Positions 1-12,297 of a DNA stretch of 64,000 bases are shown here, in pieces. The number at the start of each line of letters is the position of its first letter. Within the stretch, counting starts at the first letter, position 1. The DNA comes from Cheiracanthium punctorium. Taxonomy: Eukaryota > Arthropoda > Arachnida > Araneae > Cheiracanthiidae. Location: the NCBI GenBank assembly GCA_038373885.1, contig JAWZYV010018266.1:1479001-1543000 (forward strand), given 5' to 3'. The notes under the pieces are model-generated. The model was given only the letters and a program-made list of their open reading frames with translations, was not told the origin of the DNA and searched no databases. A program made the translations under genes and the position numbers.

Positions 1-340
1 TAAATTTTAATGTTTAATTTTAGCTATTTTCTAATATTTGTAACATTCACCACAAATTTTAAATAGTTTTAGTTTGTAAAATTAAAACTGTGATGACGTC
101 AAAACTTGGTGACGTAGGAGTTGTAAGGCTTTCTATGTGTAGGAGGCGTTGTTTGTGCACGGATGTTAACTTTTCCATCTCTTCATTGAGAGAAGCGCTG
201 GCCGACAACTGGGTGCCCCCATAATAAAATGGCCACAGTACCTTAGGGCAGTTGTAGTGGACAGTGCCTAATCGGCAAGGTCCCGCCCATTGAAGAAAAA
301 AAAAATTCCAAAGAGAAGCACCGCATTCTGTCACCTGATG
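1..340. repeat. Dispersed repeat copy, related to the element at 7993-8540
   Basis: The stretch around 45-105 (CATTCACCACAAATTTTAAA, then TAGTTTT, TTTGTAA, TAAAACTGTGATGACGTC) matches 8274-8335 nearly base for base after small changes. The match continues more weakly to the segment with ATGGCCACAGTACCTT (about 230) against GGGCCACGGCACCTT (about 8484). This copy is probably cut by the window edge. A minus-strand open frame of 91 codons lies inside it (59-334); it starts MTECGASLWNFFFLQ and is likely repeat-derived. Confidence 0.7.
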
Positions 341-3300
341 AAAGAAATAAGCGTATAACTTTTAAGTTTGCACGTCTTCAATTATGTACAGTTTCCATAT
401 CTCTGTCTTTCTTTCAATAACAAATGCGAAAGAAATTCACATTAATACAGCTACATCCTTCAGATTTGGAAGACAACCTGTACAATCATAACTTAAGAGG
501 GCATTTTTCAAAGTATGTGCGGTTTGCGTTTGACAAAACATGAGTTTTATTGAAGAATCTATTTTCGTTCCTAATCTCCTTCAGCTATTCATTCAGCCTC
601 GGGAAACATTCTGCTTAATTGAGGACCATAACGCATTTGCTTTTTAACAAATTGTGAACAGCTCATAAATTATATGTGACAGAATCTTTCTGCGAGTAGC
701 AATTTGTTATATTTGTTGCCATCCGCAGAGGTTAAAGTACAAAGTGAAGTAAGTTTTAAACAATGTTCGAAAAGCTCCTAATTTCGTAGGAAATGTAAAT
801 AACGGTTAGTATGAATGCATGTTTGCTTTCTATTAATGCTATGATTTTGGAAATTAAATGTAATACTAAATTTAAATACTGTAGTACACAAATTTTCATT
901 TTAAAAATATTAGTCGTTTATTATAATTTTTCTAGGGATTTCCTATACAATATTCGTGAAAGAAAAATCCTACCGTAAGTATAATCATTTGTTTTGCCCT
1001 TTTACCGTATGGAGTGGGTAAATCCTAGTTTTTACCGGAAAGACTCTGTAAAAGACCGAAATGAAATTATATTAAAACATACTTCGAACTTTTATGAAGC
1101 CACTTTGGTAAAAGCTTGGCTTTACCAGTGGAGCCTAGCCATTATACATAAGCTGAAGCGCACAATCCATATCCAAAGCATTGTCATATAACTATTATTT
1201 TCTTCTTAAGCCAAAAAAATAAAATTTATCTATCTTAGAGAGATATATCTTGATAACTTTATCTGGGAAAATCATATTTAGAGAGAAAAAAAGCAGGTCT
1301 TAAACGGATTATTAATGAATTATTATTTTTTAAGATGTTTAACGTTGTAGTTCGTAAAAAATCATGTGATTTTGGTACATAAGTACAAATAAACTAATTA
1401 TGTCAGGCACTTCAAAATTTTGAAACTCTCTCTTTACAATCTGTACTATGCGCTGAAATAAACGATAAACCTGTATCAGTTTCAAAACTTTTAGAAAAAA
1501 TTCTTAAAAATCGGAAATTTTCACAAAACGTGTCACTCTTCGAAAAATCCTGCAGCTCAGATCCATGTTTAATAAATATTCTTAAAATTTCACAAAAGGC
1601 ACAGCTTTTTCGCTTATTGCAGTGTGTAAAGTAGCTGATGGAAACCATCTGGATTTTTTTGGAGACCATGGTGCTAATAGTTTATTTCAATTTGTGTACC
1701 AAGACTAAAAACAGAGTTTTTTTCTTCGAAGAACAGCCTTAACCACAGTTTAGAAACAGTTCTGTTTTGCATTCAAAATTTTACTTCTTTTAAGCTCAAA
1801 CTTCCTAGTAAAAGTTAGTAGAGAAAAATCTTTCGACAAAATCGGTAGCATTGGTAGCCTTTTAAATGTCTGACTTATTCCAACATTAGATAGGGATTCT
1901 TTTTAACACTTTCGAAGAAAGCGCAAAAATGCCTAGGAGTTCAACTTGTACGTCTATATATGCTCTAAGTACCGTAAATTGGTATCGGTTGTTACGAAAT
2001 TTATATACATTATAGCAATGTCCTTTACTATGAATCTTACTGAAAATGTTGCATACATCGCACATACATCATTTTCTTATGTTGAAGTAACTGAAGCAAA
2101 TATCATATACTGTATTGAAAGTGGTGTTTATTTCAAGAACAATTCTTTTGCAGCTGCACTCAAATCATACGTAATATATTATTTAAATACAAAAATGGAT
2201 ATGTATCTTTGATTTTTTTTATAAAGTTATTTATAATACTCCATTAAAAATGCTGTATGCAGTTTTCATGGTTATATCACAGTAACACATTAGAGAATTC
2301 CAATACATTGCAATACGCGGGAATATAGACACATTAATTCAGTTAAAGAACAGTAAAACATGCATCACGCTTGTTTATAGCAGTTTACTCTTCATCTACA
2401 GGAGGGGGCGTTAGACTTGTGGCTGGTTTACAGGATCTTGCAAAATTATAAAAACAGTAATAGAGCGTTCTGAGGATATGCCCCAAATCGCACAAGAAAA
2501 GTATCATTATACAAGAAAATTTCTAAATATGATTCAGGCAGTCTGGATTATTTACAATAAATCTATTCGATGACTAAAGTTTGTTATAAAACCTCGTGCA
2601 TCAAATATTTTGATATAAATAATTTGTGCTTTTACTATTATATTCTGCAAAGAAACAGCTCATTTTGTTAATCGTTTACGTATTAGTTAATTTTATTCAG
2701 CGACATATTGTTCAGCCAGGCATGCAACATTATGTATAAAGCATTTGTCGATGATTATTTCCGATAGATAAATACTGGAGTGTGTAAACATTTGGTTATC
2801 CGTTACACATGCTCCCACCCTTTCCAATATACGAGATGTTATGTTTAGTTTACCTTCTGTTATTACCGAGAATGATCAAGTGAACAATTTCGCCGTCATA
2901 TAGAATTAAGTGAAATATACTTGTCGAACCTCTTGGAGTGAATAATTAACTATTGTTATCTAGTTTTCTCAGATTCTAATGTTCCTGAGGACATTGTTCC
3001 TCTTGTATGAAGCAAATGGCATTATTTCAGAAGACAAAGGGATCTATTTTTGAGCTCAATTATCTCCTGAATAAGTTAAACAGTTGTTTGATGGGGAATA
3101 GATAAACGGTGTACATAATAATTTTAAAAATTCGACGTAAAATTTTTATTGTTATTGCGTTTCCAGTAAATTAGAAATTTTCACAATTTCCGTAAACGCT
3201 TTTTTTTTAATTTGATGAATGTTTGTTAATTTTAAATGGGATTTATTGTAGCAAAATTTTTCGTGAGTATTTTTTTTTTGTACATAAAATGAATTTCAGA

Positions 3301-4312
3301 TAAGCTAAAAATAATATTCACAAGAGACTCTTAGCTGTTTTCAGCTAAATTCTATGCATTAAAATTAAATAATTACGAACATACTCTGAACGAAAAATAA
3401 ACGAGCTAAGTGGATTATTACTTGTAATCCCATGTAAGGGATTTTCAATTAATGTCTTCCTTCAGAATTTGGAACGCATACATATATGTTTACAGACGTT
3501 AAGTTAATAATAGAAAAAACTGAAAAAAAAGCAAACAAACATGAGTATGATAAAAGTATGTACTAAAATTCTCCTTATTTTGGTCTCATAACTAGTATAC
3601 TACAAGAAGACATGCAATTCAAAATTTTGCTTCAGTTAAAAAAAAAGAAAAGAAAAAAAAAGAACTTATTTTATTGCAACATAAAAATAGCGTGGCGTTT
3701 TGTTGCTTAAATATTAAAATTGCTTTTATTCACAGAAACTACAAAACTAGAAAGATGAAATTAAATGGGACTTTAGATTATTATTTAACAAAGATTACAT
3801 TTTTAAAAAAAATTCTTGATAAATTCCATTCGTTTTGTTACATTTATAGGCGCTAATAAAATGTTATGTTTCATATAAATCATTCACTGAAAACAATTGA
3901 ATAACAGGAGTTGAACCTCCGTGGCATTGCATTCGAATTAAGGCTCGAATTTCTTTAACAAAGAAATAATAAAAATTTTAATGTAACAATGACATGTATT
4001 TTATACGAATTGGGCATGATGACTGTGCTTTGCGTTTTTTAAATCATTACTTCAAAATACAAACATAGGTAAATTATATTTTAAAGTCACATGTTTTCAT
4101 AAATTATTAGAATAAACTCAAATCCTGAAAATGGAGCCTCTGAAAGAAAAACTTTTATTACGTATAACTTTATTTTCACTACCTGTTTTCTTTAATAAAA
4201 AAATATATATTTCATACGAATGTTTTTAATTTTTGAAATTTGCTGTATAATGAAAGATTTTGTCATATTAAAAAATTAGAAAGAAAACGTTAAGTGTAAC
4301 TCTCCTACTTAC
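341..4312 (-). other. Intron of the DIP-like gene running off the left edge
   Basis: AT-rich sequence after the Ig2 donor at 4312. I looked on the minus strand for the Ig3 signature (a Cys-x-V-E-A-S-P-like stretch and a Tyr-Trp pair) and found none. Homopolymer runs at about 3640-3665 and a fragment resembling the 3' half of a tRNA-derived SINE (3905-3955) are the only structures noticed. Confidence 0.7.
3905..3955 (-). repeat. Possible 3' fragment of a tRNA-derived SINE
   Basis: The minus strand carries GGAGGTTCAACTCC, a box-B-like T-arm. Flanking bases align loosely with the 3' half of the SINE head at 18197-18289. No box A is visible, so this is a fragment at best. Confidence 0.3.
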
Positions 4313-4441
4313 AGTTAACTTGAAGGAGTATTCTTTTGCTAACAGACGGAGGAACGCCATTTGAAGCTATGCAGAGATATGCTCCCATATCTTCTCGTGT
4401 AACTTGAGTTAAATTCAAAAACTCTCCTTCTATCCTCAGAA
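4313..4441 (-). CDS. DIP/lachesin-like Ig protein, exon for C-terminal half of Ig domain 2
   Basis: After the acceptor TTTTTTTTTAAAG the exon supplies two bases of a Val codon, 42 codons and one base. It reads LRIEGEFLNLTQVTREDMG, then AYLCIASNGVPPSVSKRI and LLQVN. The segment MGAYLCIASNGVPPSVSKR is almost invariant in DIP/lachesin proteins and gives the F-strand Cys of Ig2. The donor is the consensus GTAAGT, unlike the GTTT donors of the three exons upstream. The exon is symmetric (phase 1-1). The next exon should begin Ig domain 3, but no matching open segment was found between here and position 1, so Ig3 and the C-terminal GPI or membrane anchor lie beyond the left edge. Confidence 0.93.
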
Positions 4442-7310
4442 CTTTAAAAAAAAAGAAATGATGTATTATGCAGAATAACATTTTTTAAACAGAAAAACAA
4501 TTTTAAACGAAGTAAACAATTTAATTTCACACATTTCAGAGTAAAAAAATGGTTTTACGATGAAAAATATATAAATACATTTTAATCATTCTTTAAACAT
4601 GTAGATGAGTTTACCAAAAAATCAATCTTAATTGATTTAGATTATATTATATTTTTTAAATCAATCTATACTTCGTCCAATTTCTTCTAAAATGAAGTGC
4701 CTACAAACAAAATAATGTATATGCGTAAATTGTAGCTAGATTTAAGGAAATAATTTTTGTTTATTTGCTTTATAAATCGGTTTATGTGTAACACAATATC
4801 ACTAAAAACGTTACGATACAAAAATCAAATTACAAATTTATAAATGTACATGTTTCCAGATAGAGGCATTGTTTAATACATTTATGTTTGATGACTCAAT
4901 TATAGGACCTTACTAGTTCAAAGAGTATGATTTTTGCCAGCACCATTTATTCTAAACCATCAGAAGTGAAACCTCTTCCTAATTTCAGCGTTCTTGAAAC
5001 TGTTACTTATATATAAAAGTAATCATAATATCGAGTCAAAGGTATTTCAAAATTGTTAAATTTCTACAAATGCAAATTACATTTCTCATCTGTTCTACAT
5101 CAATTAGTCTTAATGTAGATAATTTCGGGTAAAAAACATGCTAAAATTGGTAAAGTTATTAAAAAAATACTACTGACTTAAAAAAAGAAATCACGTTATT
5201 TATTTTTCCCTGTAACTCGGACACTAAATGCAACTGAAGTGATTTAATTGTTAAAGTTATAGAATTAGATCACGCCAATTTTAGTTTAAATAATAGATTT
5301 TTTAAAATTTAAATAGCCTTAACGATCTCAGAGATGACATTTAAAATTTTTAGTTATGAATTTAGTGTAAAATAATGTAAGACAATTTTTGTAACGAATC
5401 AGTTGAGTTCGCTGTGGAAAGACATTTCAGGATGTACTCTTATATATACATAGTAAAATACTGAATGTCGTGTTTCTTCTTTAGCTTTTGCTATGAGAAA
5501 TACATTGAAAAATTCATAAAATGTACTCTTATGAACAGAAACTATGTAATAAGTGCTTTGGAGAATTTTTCATTATTGTAGTTAAATTTGTTTTCGAGTA
5601 TCAAAACTTTATTATTATTATTGTTGTTGTTTGGTTGTGGGTTTGTATTTTTTTCTACTTTTCTTTAAAAAATGTTAGTAAATGCTAGTAAAATGTTAGT
5701 ATATATATCGTTCAAATTGTTTACTTTTAAATATTCATTTATAATTTTAATAATTCAGTAATATTAAATATTGACACCATATGTGAGAGTGCATATCATT
5801 TTAAATAATTTGAATAAGGTATGTAGTGATATTCACTCCCACTTAGTAGTATCTGTTAGTAGAATACAAAGCATGCTTCTCTATTTATTCTGGATGTCAT
5901 GAATGTCATTGCTGTTTAATTTTTTTTAATTACTGTAAAATTTTGACTGGTTTCACTTTTTCTTCTTGCCTGATTTTTTGGAGATATACATATATCTTCT
6001 AAAACTATTAAAGCCAATTCAAACCTTATATCGGGCGACCAAAATATCAGTTAAAACTTTAAAATTCATAATAAAAGAACAAAAGTCGTATTACTAGATG
6101 ATAGAAAATTGCCATTTGCACTAATAGGTGTAGAGGATAATGGGATTTTTTGTTACCCCTTCGTCCCTGACGTGCTAATATTAGAACATATATTTGCGTT
6201 ACATTATATTCTTCATTTTCAAGAATTTTAACACCAAAACCTGATATCCTACTAATAATGCATGCAAGAATAGCAGAATATTATCATTTTTGCTCTGTAT
6301 ATGGCAGAAAATCTCCAACAGAGACGATAATGGACGTCACAAGCCATTTACATGTATCTTTATGAATGCATGAATGAATGCATGTATGGAATCAAAATGC
6401 ATGAGAGTTTTCATGTTTTCACGTACAAGGAAGTTGTTTCGAAAGGTTTCATATAAAGTAAATGTATTTTATTTTCTCATTTTGCACAATTATAGTCTCG
6501 TGTCCTATTACTAGAACATTTTTTAATTAGTTTGGTAATTGGCTGAATGTTATTATATTTCATTTTTAAGATACTTATATAGTGAAGCACATCTAATTAC
6601 CCATTGATTTTTTATCTACCCTATTCAAAATTCAGGACCGAACGGGTTAATGACAAGAACGTTTATAGTTCCAAATGTTACCGATACGTGGCACTGATAT
6701 ACACAATGGGATCCCAGTTTCCAGTAAAAACAAAGAAATCCGTAATATCTCTTATCTTATCCATTCAAACGCAATTTTGTATCGTTATGTGTTCTTTTAT
6801 AATTAATTTTAAAACTTCGATGCACCCAGGATGCATCAAAAGGTCGTTAAAACTTCAAAATCCATTAAAATAGAACAAATCACGATACAAAATTCCAGTT
6901 TTCAAAGATAGGATTATAGAGATTTCGGGGTTCTTTTTACAGGAAACTTGGTTCCGACTGTGCATGTCAGCGTCACCTATCGGTAACATTTGGAACTACA
7001 AACTCTCTTGTCATTAATAAAAATCTGATCACCATTAAACCTATTTGCGCAAACCGCAATTTTCTATCATTATTTGCTCTTTTTAACTAAATTTAAAGTT
7101 TCTACGGACTTTTTGGTCACTCGGTACCCTATTCCATTAAAAAAAAAAATCTGAATTCTTACTTTCATTCTTCATTTAAAGATATTTATTTTTTTTTAAA
7201 CTAAATATCGTAAATTAGTATTAATTTTATTAATTCATGTCATCATGCCGCATTCCTAATCTGGATCCATGTAAAATTAACTTTAAAAGAATAAATATAA
7301 TTTTTTAAAC
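4442..7310 (-). other. Intron within Ig domain 2 of the DIP-like gene
   Basis: 2.9 kb, AT-rich, bounded by a GTTTAA donor and a TTTAAAG acceptor on the minus strand. It contains the inverted repeat at 6647-7017; otherwise no coding or RNA signal was recognised. Confidence 0.8.
6647..7120. repeat. Long inverted repeat (foldback-type element) with a third arm copy
   Basis: The left arm 6647-6826 and right arm 6838-7017 are inverted copies with scattered mismatches; for example TTAATGACAAGAA at the left pairs with TTCTTGTCATTAA-like sequence at the right, and AGTTCCAAATGTTACCGATA is shared exactly. The arms meet at a short centre, TGCACCCAGGATGCA (6821-6835). A third, direct copy of the inner arm follows at about 7048-7115 (CGCAATTTTCTATCATTA against CGCAATTTTGTATCGTTA). 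No terminal duplication could be assigned. Confidence 0.75.
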
Positions 7311-7481
7311 CTCCACTTTTGTGAACACCCATAGGGCCCAAATTAATTTCTTTTCCATCTTCTCTTCTCCAAGTTACTCGAGGTGTCGGGTAACCATCAG
7401 CTCTGCATCGTAAACTGACTCGCGATCTTTCGTCGACCGTTAAATCCGTACTTGTAGTGTCCTCGACAATAGATGGAGGAA
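7311..7481 (-). CDS. DIP/lachesin-like Ig protein, exon for N-terminal half of Ig domain 2
   Basis: The acceptor TTTGAATCTCTAG is followed by TT completing a Val codon, then 56 codons and one base. The translation contains PPSIVEDTTSTDLTV, RVSLRCRADGYPTPRVTW and RREDGKEINLG. This gives the B-strand Cys (SLRC), the G-Y-P-x-P bend and the C-strand Trp followed by RREDGKEI, the hallmark of Ig2 in DIP and lachesin proteins. Both ends are phase 1, so the exon is symmetric. The donor is GTTTAA, an atypical but GT-starting site. The split codon with 4441 is again Val, giving KSGVLRIEGEFL across the junction. No stop or frameshift is seen. Confidence 0.92.
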
Positions 7482-7992
7482 CTAGAGATTCAAAGGAAAA
7501 GGGAAATTTAAAAATTAGATATACAAGAAAAAAACAATCATATATTTAAAATATAGAAAATGGTAAGAAAGAACTTTCTCGGAATTTCATTGTAGGGAAC
7601 CTGAAATTGATTTTATATTGCGTCAAATGTCTGATATTAGACCAACTCGTGGCTCACAACTAAACTGCCAGACTTTCTGACAACTGACCCCGGTTTACGA
7701 AACTTTTTTTTTTTTTTTTTTTTTTTGGCGAAGTGGAAAATTTGGGATTTTCCTCTATTCGATTAAAAATGCAGGGCAAATATTTGAGAGTGGACCATTT
7801 GGAAATCAAATCAATAAGTTAATCCACTTAGGAACACCAAAAACTGCCCTAAGTAGTAGGAAAGTTACAAGATTCATTCTTTCAACATACTATAATGTCT
7901 AAGCAAAAAGTTGGGCGAATGATAAAACTGGTCCAACAAGGAGTGGACCACTCATGAACCTCTCTAACAACCCTTCAAAATAGGCCCCGTCG

Positions 7993-8371
7993 AGACAGAA
8001 CAGTAACTTTTACGTCATCACTTGGTCCATTAGAACGATGTCATCACATATTTATTTTCACAAAGTAAAACTATTCGAAGTTTGTGGTGAGTATACTACT
8101 GCATAAAACATTTTAATGATTTAAGATAGAAAATTAAATTTTATGACAAATAGGAATTTTTAACTATCACTAATTATATAATATGATATAGAAATAGATC
8201 ATAATAAATTATTTTTTATCAAAAGAAATTTTAATTTTTATTCTTAACTTAAAATCATTGCTAAAATTTCTATCATTCACCAGAAATTTTAAATAGTTTT
8301 TCTTTGTGACAGTAAAACTGTTATGACGTCATCTTCGGAGACCTAGTGATGACGTAAAAGCTTCTGTTCTC
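7993..8371. repeat. Inverted-repeat element, foldback/MITE type
   Basis: The left arm (from GACAGAACAGTAACTTTTAC at 7993) and right arm (ending GTAAAAGCTTCTGTTCTC at 8371) are inverted copies converging near 8190. Shared blocks include ACGTCATCAC, ACTTTGTG with TAAAACTATT, AATTTTAAATAGTTTT-like sequence and a long A/T-rich inner arm. The right arm with its outward continuation to about 8540 is the same family as 1-340. Confidence 0.75.
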
Positions 8372-8379
8372 ATGCCTTC

Positions 8380-8560
8380 TGTATCTAGAAGATATTGGCA
8401 CGATGCACCACTGCCAAAGTGTGTTCCAATCTGTGAATGGCCTTGAAATACCCTCTACCTGCTGCTCCATTTTTCAAGTACAGGGCCACGGCACCTTGAC
8501 TATTTTTAACGCCTGCGGATCTTCTCTTTCTTAGAGCTGCTTTAAATTTAAGAAACAGAA
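8380..8560 (-). repeat. Repeat-derived open segment next to the inverted repeat
   Basis: On the minus strand a ~52-codon open stretch (GVKNSQGAVALYLKNG and onward, ending at a TAG near 8390) follows an acceptor-like TTTCTTAAATTTAAAG. The DNA is homologous to part of 1-340, where the same frame is not conserved, so coding status is doubtful. It is more likely the interior of a dispersed element. Confidence 0.35.
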
Positions 8561-9478
8561 AAACAAATGCTAAGTAGTATCAAGACCAGGAAAAAAGGTG
8601 GGTGTGGCAAGTCAGCAAACTTCTGTTTCTCTACAGATTGCTCTAAAATGGTGTAGGAGTTTCATATTCACTCTCTGTTGCATTATGTACTAACTTTATC
8701 AAGATTATTGCTGGGAATCACTCCGACCAGCTATGAATACGTTAAACATTCGATATTCAATGGTTCTACCGATTCTTATTATAAGCGGGTGTTCATTAGA
8801 ATAAAATGGAATGCACAAAGATGAGAAAAAGAAGCATTACACTGACTTTACTGATGCTTATTACAAATTTACAAAACTGACCATTAACATGCTTATCCAT
8901 TCAGCTGTTTAGCTGTTAACTGACTTCCATGGAATGGACAACAGATTCCGTTCATAATTAGATTATTTCTATTTTTATTTTGAAGGGGACAGGGCCTCAC
9001 ACAACTTTTTGTTCACACATTTAAAAATATATATTCAATTAATAATACCATAAAACATTGAATACTGTAAGTAAAATAAAGAAGATTCGCCTCAAAAATA
9101 TATACAATGGCGTGCCATTTGCTTTATCTGTACACATTAGCTTGAAGTCCTTCAGAAAAATTATATTTCTATAAATAAACTTTAACACGCTATTCCATTT
9201 GTTAAATCAATAGGCTAGGAAGTTTCGTTAATGTAACTGCATTAATGACAAAGTAACTATTATCATTAATAATTTAATTATTCTATATGTTAAGTTGCGT
9301 TGTTAATGATCACAGTTTGAGTCATTTTGTGCAAACCAATTGATCTCTTTTTAAGAACTTACTATCTCAAAAGCTTTTTTTTTATCTGCATCAATTATAT
9401 TTACAACATAGCATCAATTAAAACTGCATTAGGTCAATTTTATAACTGATAAAGGTTAAAATTACATTGATTTGATAG

Positions 9479-9961
9479 ATCTGGCGAGGAATAGCCAATA
9501 AACTTTCTAATATCGCCAGTAAAAAGAACTTCCGTATTCCAATTAAACCTAATAAAACAATTTTTCAGCGCATTAGATCGGAAAAAGACCCAATCAACCC
9601 CATCGAAACCGCAGGGATCTATAAAATTAATTTTATGTCAAACGATACTAATAAAGAAATTTGTTACATCGGCGTTACCAAAAGGAAAATTAAAGAGCGA
9701 AAAAACCAACATTTTCAAGACATTAACCTCCAGAAACAAAATACCGCTCTGGCCCGTTTTGCTTTGAAAGAGCCCATTACCATTGATTTTAAAAATATTA
9801 AAAAAATAGCCAACTTTAAAAATAGTATATATGCCTACATTCGTGAGAGCTTAGAAATAATGACGACAGATGGCAGTATCAACGATGCGCTTCATACAAT
9901 CGACCAATCATGGGATGACGTCATACATCGAACTTTCAAGAAGAAGAACGAAGAGATATAA
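9479..9961 (+). pseudogene. Penelope-like retroelement, C-terminal GIY-YIG endonuclease fragment
   Basis: An open frame of 160 codons; it opens after an in-frame stop at 9476 and the first ATG is at 9635. The C-terminal endonuclease of Penelope-like elements is visible: GIYKI (GIY motif), then CYIGVTKRKIKERKNQH with the YIG motif and the catalytic-type Arg, then HFQDI, TALARFAL, and YIRESLEIM with the conserved Glu, ending SINDALHTIDQSWDDV. In these elements the GIY-YIG domain nicks DNA for target-primed reverse transcription. The reverse transcriptase that should lie upstream is missing, so this is a 5'-truncated copy. The endonuclease segment itself has no stop or frameshift, which suggests fairly recent insertion. 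It lies antisense within an intron of the DIP-like gene. Confidence 0.85.
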
Positions 9962-11746
9962 AAGGAAGCCGCCATTAGTGAGAGTTCTAGAAACGACTGA
10001 GGATGGTTATGTGTGTAACCGAAATATATATCATGTACGGGGGAATAAGGTATTCCCAAATAAAAAAAATTAACTAATTAATCCGCCGTATTAAATAATG
10101 TTTTACATGTTTTTATTGTTATTGAGTATTTCTCTTGTAGGTTCTCTTAGACAGGTGAAATGTTGCCAGGAGTTAGTGGCTGTTCTCTGCTCTTCTGACT
10201 ACAATCATGGATGTTATTCAGCTACGGTCAAACTTGTAGAATGGTTTCATGATTGAAATTTATTTGTTTCAATTTCATGTAAAAAATTCAATTACTTTTT
10301 TGCCGACCCAATATTATCTCTGTGTTTGCTATTTCACATTCTTCATTTAATATTATCGTCTGCAATGTGCAATATTCTTAGAACTTTTCGCGGTATTTTA
10401 ATTTATAGTCAGATGAAAATATAGACAGAAAAACGTGCTTTTGAATGTTTGTTAAAGTATGAGGAAGTCCAAAGACCTGATGTTTCCAATATTGAAAAAG
10501 CTGAAATTCATGCCTTGAATGTTTAGGATGTTAGTTTTTCAGAAAAAGGATGTTGTACTGGAAAACATACAACTACTGCATCTATGCATGGAGAACATTT
10601 CACTTCGTATGGTAGCGGATGCAACAATAGATGCTTTATAGAATCCCATCAAACTGTAAAAACCTCTAATTTATTTGCTTCAAAATTTATTTTTTAATAC
10701 TTCTATCTTTTACTGTTTTTGCACAAAAGAAATCTAGTTTACGTTTATTTTACGGATGTTACAAAAAATTGCCACTTAATAAATTTATATATGGTCCCTT
10801 AACTCATGAAAATAACACATATTATTTAATATAAATTAAACTACTGAACGTAAAAAAATGAAATTTTGCACAGCCATGAAAAATCACATTTTACGTCTAG
10901 GCTAGGTTGCTATTCATAATTTTTTAAATATTAATTTAATAATTCCTAATTCATATTAATATTTTATTAAAGATTATAATAATATTAAATTATATTTGGG
11001 TCGTTTAGTTTCTAATAGCACAAATAAAAGTCAGCTTCTTACTATCAATATTTTATGAGATATGAATTAAAGTATGAAAACAATATTTTAACGTAGGGGG
11101 AGGGCGATTTTGGGTGCTCATAACTCACTCATTTTCAGTTAAAATTTTTTGAAAATTGGTATCCGGGGTTAAAATGAGCTAACTTTGTGAAATATGAAAT
11201 GAAATATAGGGATTGCTATAGGAAAGAAAATTTCGTGCGAATTTTAATATGGAGACGGTCCCGTATGCAATTTTTGTGTATAGCAAATTAAAGTGCACGT
11301 CAATCGTAAACGATTGGTATATGTAACTTTTCTGTAGGATGAACGATGGCTGAATAAAGTGGGTTTTTTTCCCGCAGCTGTACGTATGAGTTTGTAACTG
11401 TGTAATCCATGCATGATAACAGAAAATTAAGAAGAATTTTACATAAAAATTACTTTTCACTAAGCTATGTAAAACAGTTCAGTACACAAAATAGTTTATG
11501 TTTCTACAACAATGTTTCCTTATTCTCTTCTATTAATACTGATTTGATACATTATATGAAATCGTACATAATAACATTATAACATAATGTATATTTTCCT
11601 CGTGAAATAAGGTTCCAGAATCATTCTGATACTCATATATTTTGCTTAAAACACAGGTAATAGCTGTAGCTGATGTTATAAAAAAGAAACAATTAGGGAA
11701 GAAATCTACAAATATATTATCCTTAAGTGAGCGTCTGTCAACAAAC

Positions 11747-11957
11747 CGGTAACATCTAGATATCCTTCTTGGCTGATCATTGGCTCTGTATTGATTTGGC
11801 ACATGTAGAAACCCCTATCTGACACTTCTACGCTCTTGATGTGTAACGACCATGTCCGATCGTTATTGCTGTTGGTCACTTTAAGTCTGTGAGTGTCTCC
11901 TACGACATGTGTGTGGTAGCTTAATAATGTCTCTGTATCAACTTTGATCCAGGCGAC
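11747..11957 (-). CDS. DIP/lachesin-like Ig protein, exon for C-terminal half of Ig domain 1
   Basis: The exon begins after the acceptor CTTCTAG with GTC GCC TGG (VAW), supplying the core tryptophan of Ig1. It runs 70 codons plus one base. Visible motifs are VAWIKVDTETLL, RTWSLHIKSVEVSDRGFYMC (F-strand D-x-G-x-Y-x-C) and QINTEPM followed by YLDVT; the QIN(T)xPM and YLDV signature is characteristic of DIP/lachesin first Ig domains. It ends one base into a codon (ACC G) at the donor GTTTGT. The next exon starts TT, so the split codon is Val and the join reads DVTVPPSI, as expected for the Ig1-Ig2 linker. The intron to 24143 is 12.2 kb and that to 7481 is 4.3 kb. Confidence 0.92.
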
Positions 11958-12258
11958 CTAGAAGAGAAAAATATAAGCAAAAGGATTTTTTCTTCTATAA
12001 ATAAACTCATTAATTAGAAAAATCAAATTCCGGAACAGTTAGAGGATATAATATGAATTTGTAAAAATAATTTGTAAAAATGTCCATAAAAATGAGACAA
12101 AAATCAGCTCATTTCAAATCATCTACCATTTTTAAAAAGGGATATACTGAATGATAATATCCAGTATATAGCCAAATTAAATTAAACTTGAGCAAACTTA
12201 TTACATAAAGGTTAATTACAATATATATTGGGTGTACATTAAATTTTATCTATCTATC

Positions 12259-12259
<1 letters not shown>

Positions 12260-12295
<36 letters not shown>
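12260..12295. repeat. (TA)n microsatellite
   Basis: About 18 uninterrupted TA units. Confidence 0.95.

Positions 12296-12297
<2 letters not shown>

Larger units (their letters stand above)
7482..11746 (-). other. Intron between Ig1 and Ig2 of the DIP-like gene
   Basis: 4.3 kb intron carrying a 22-base poly-T run (near 7705-7726), the inverted-repeat element at 7993-8371, a Penelope-like remnant (9479-9961) and AT-rich unassigned sequence. At 10415-10690 one plus-strand frame is open apart from a single stop and holds several cysteines (KGCCTGKH...GSGCNNRCF); no family was recognised. Confidence 0.8.

Noticed and set aside
9985..10010. A hammerhead ribozyme in the Penelope-like 3' region
   Set aside because: GAAAC and CTGAGGA occur close together but in an order and spacing that cannot form the three-stem core.
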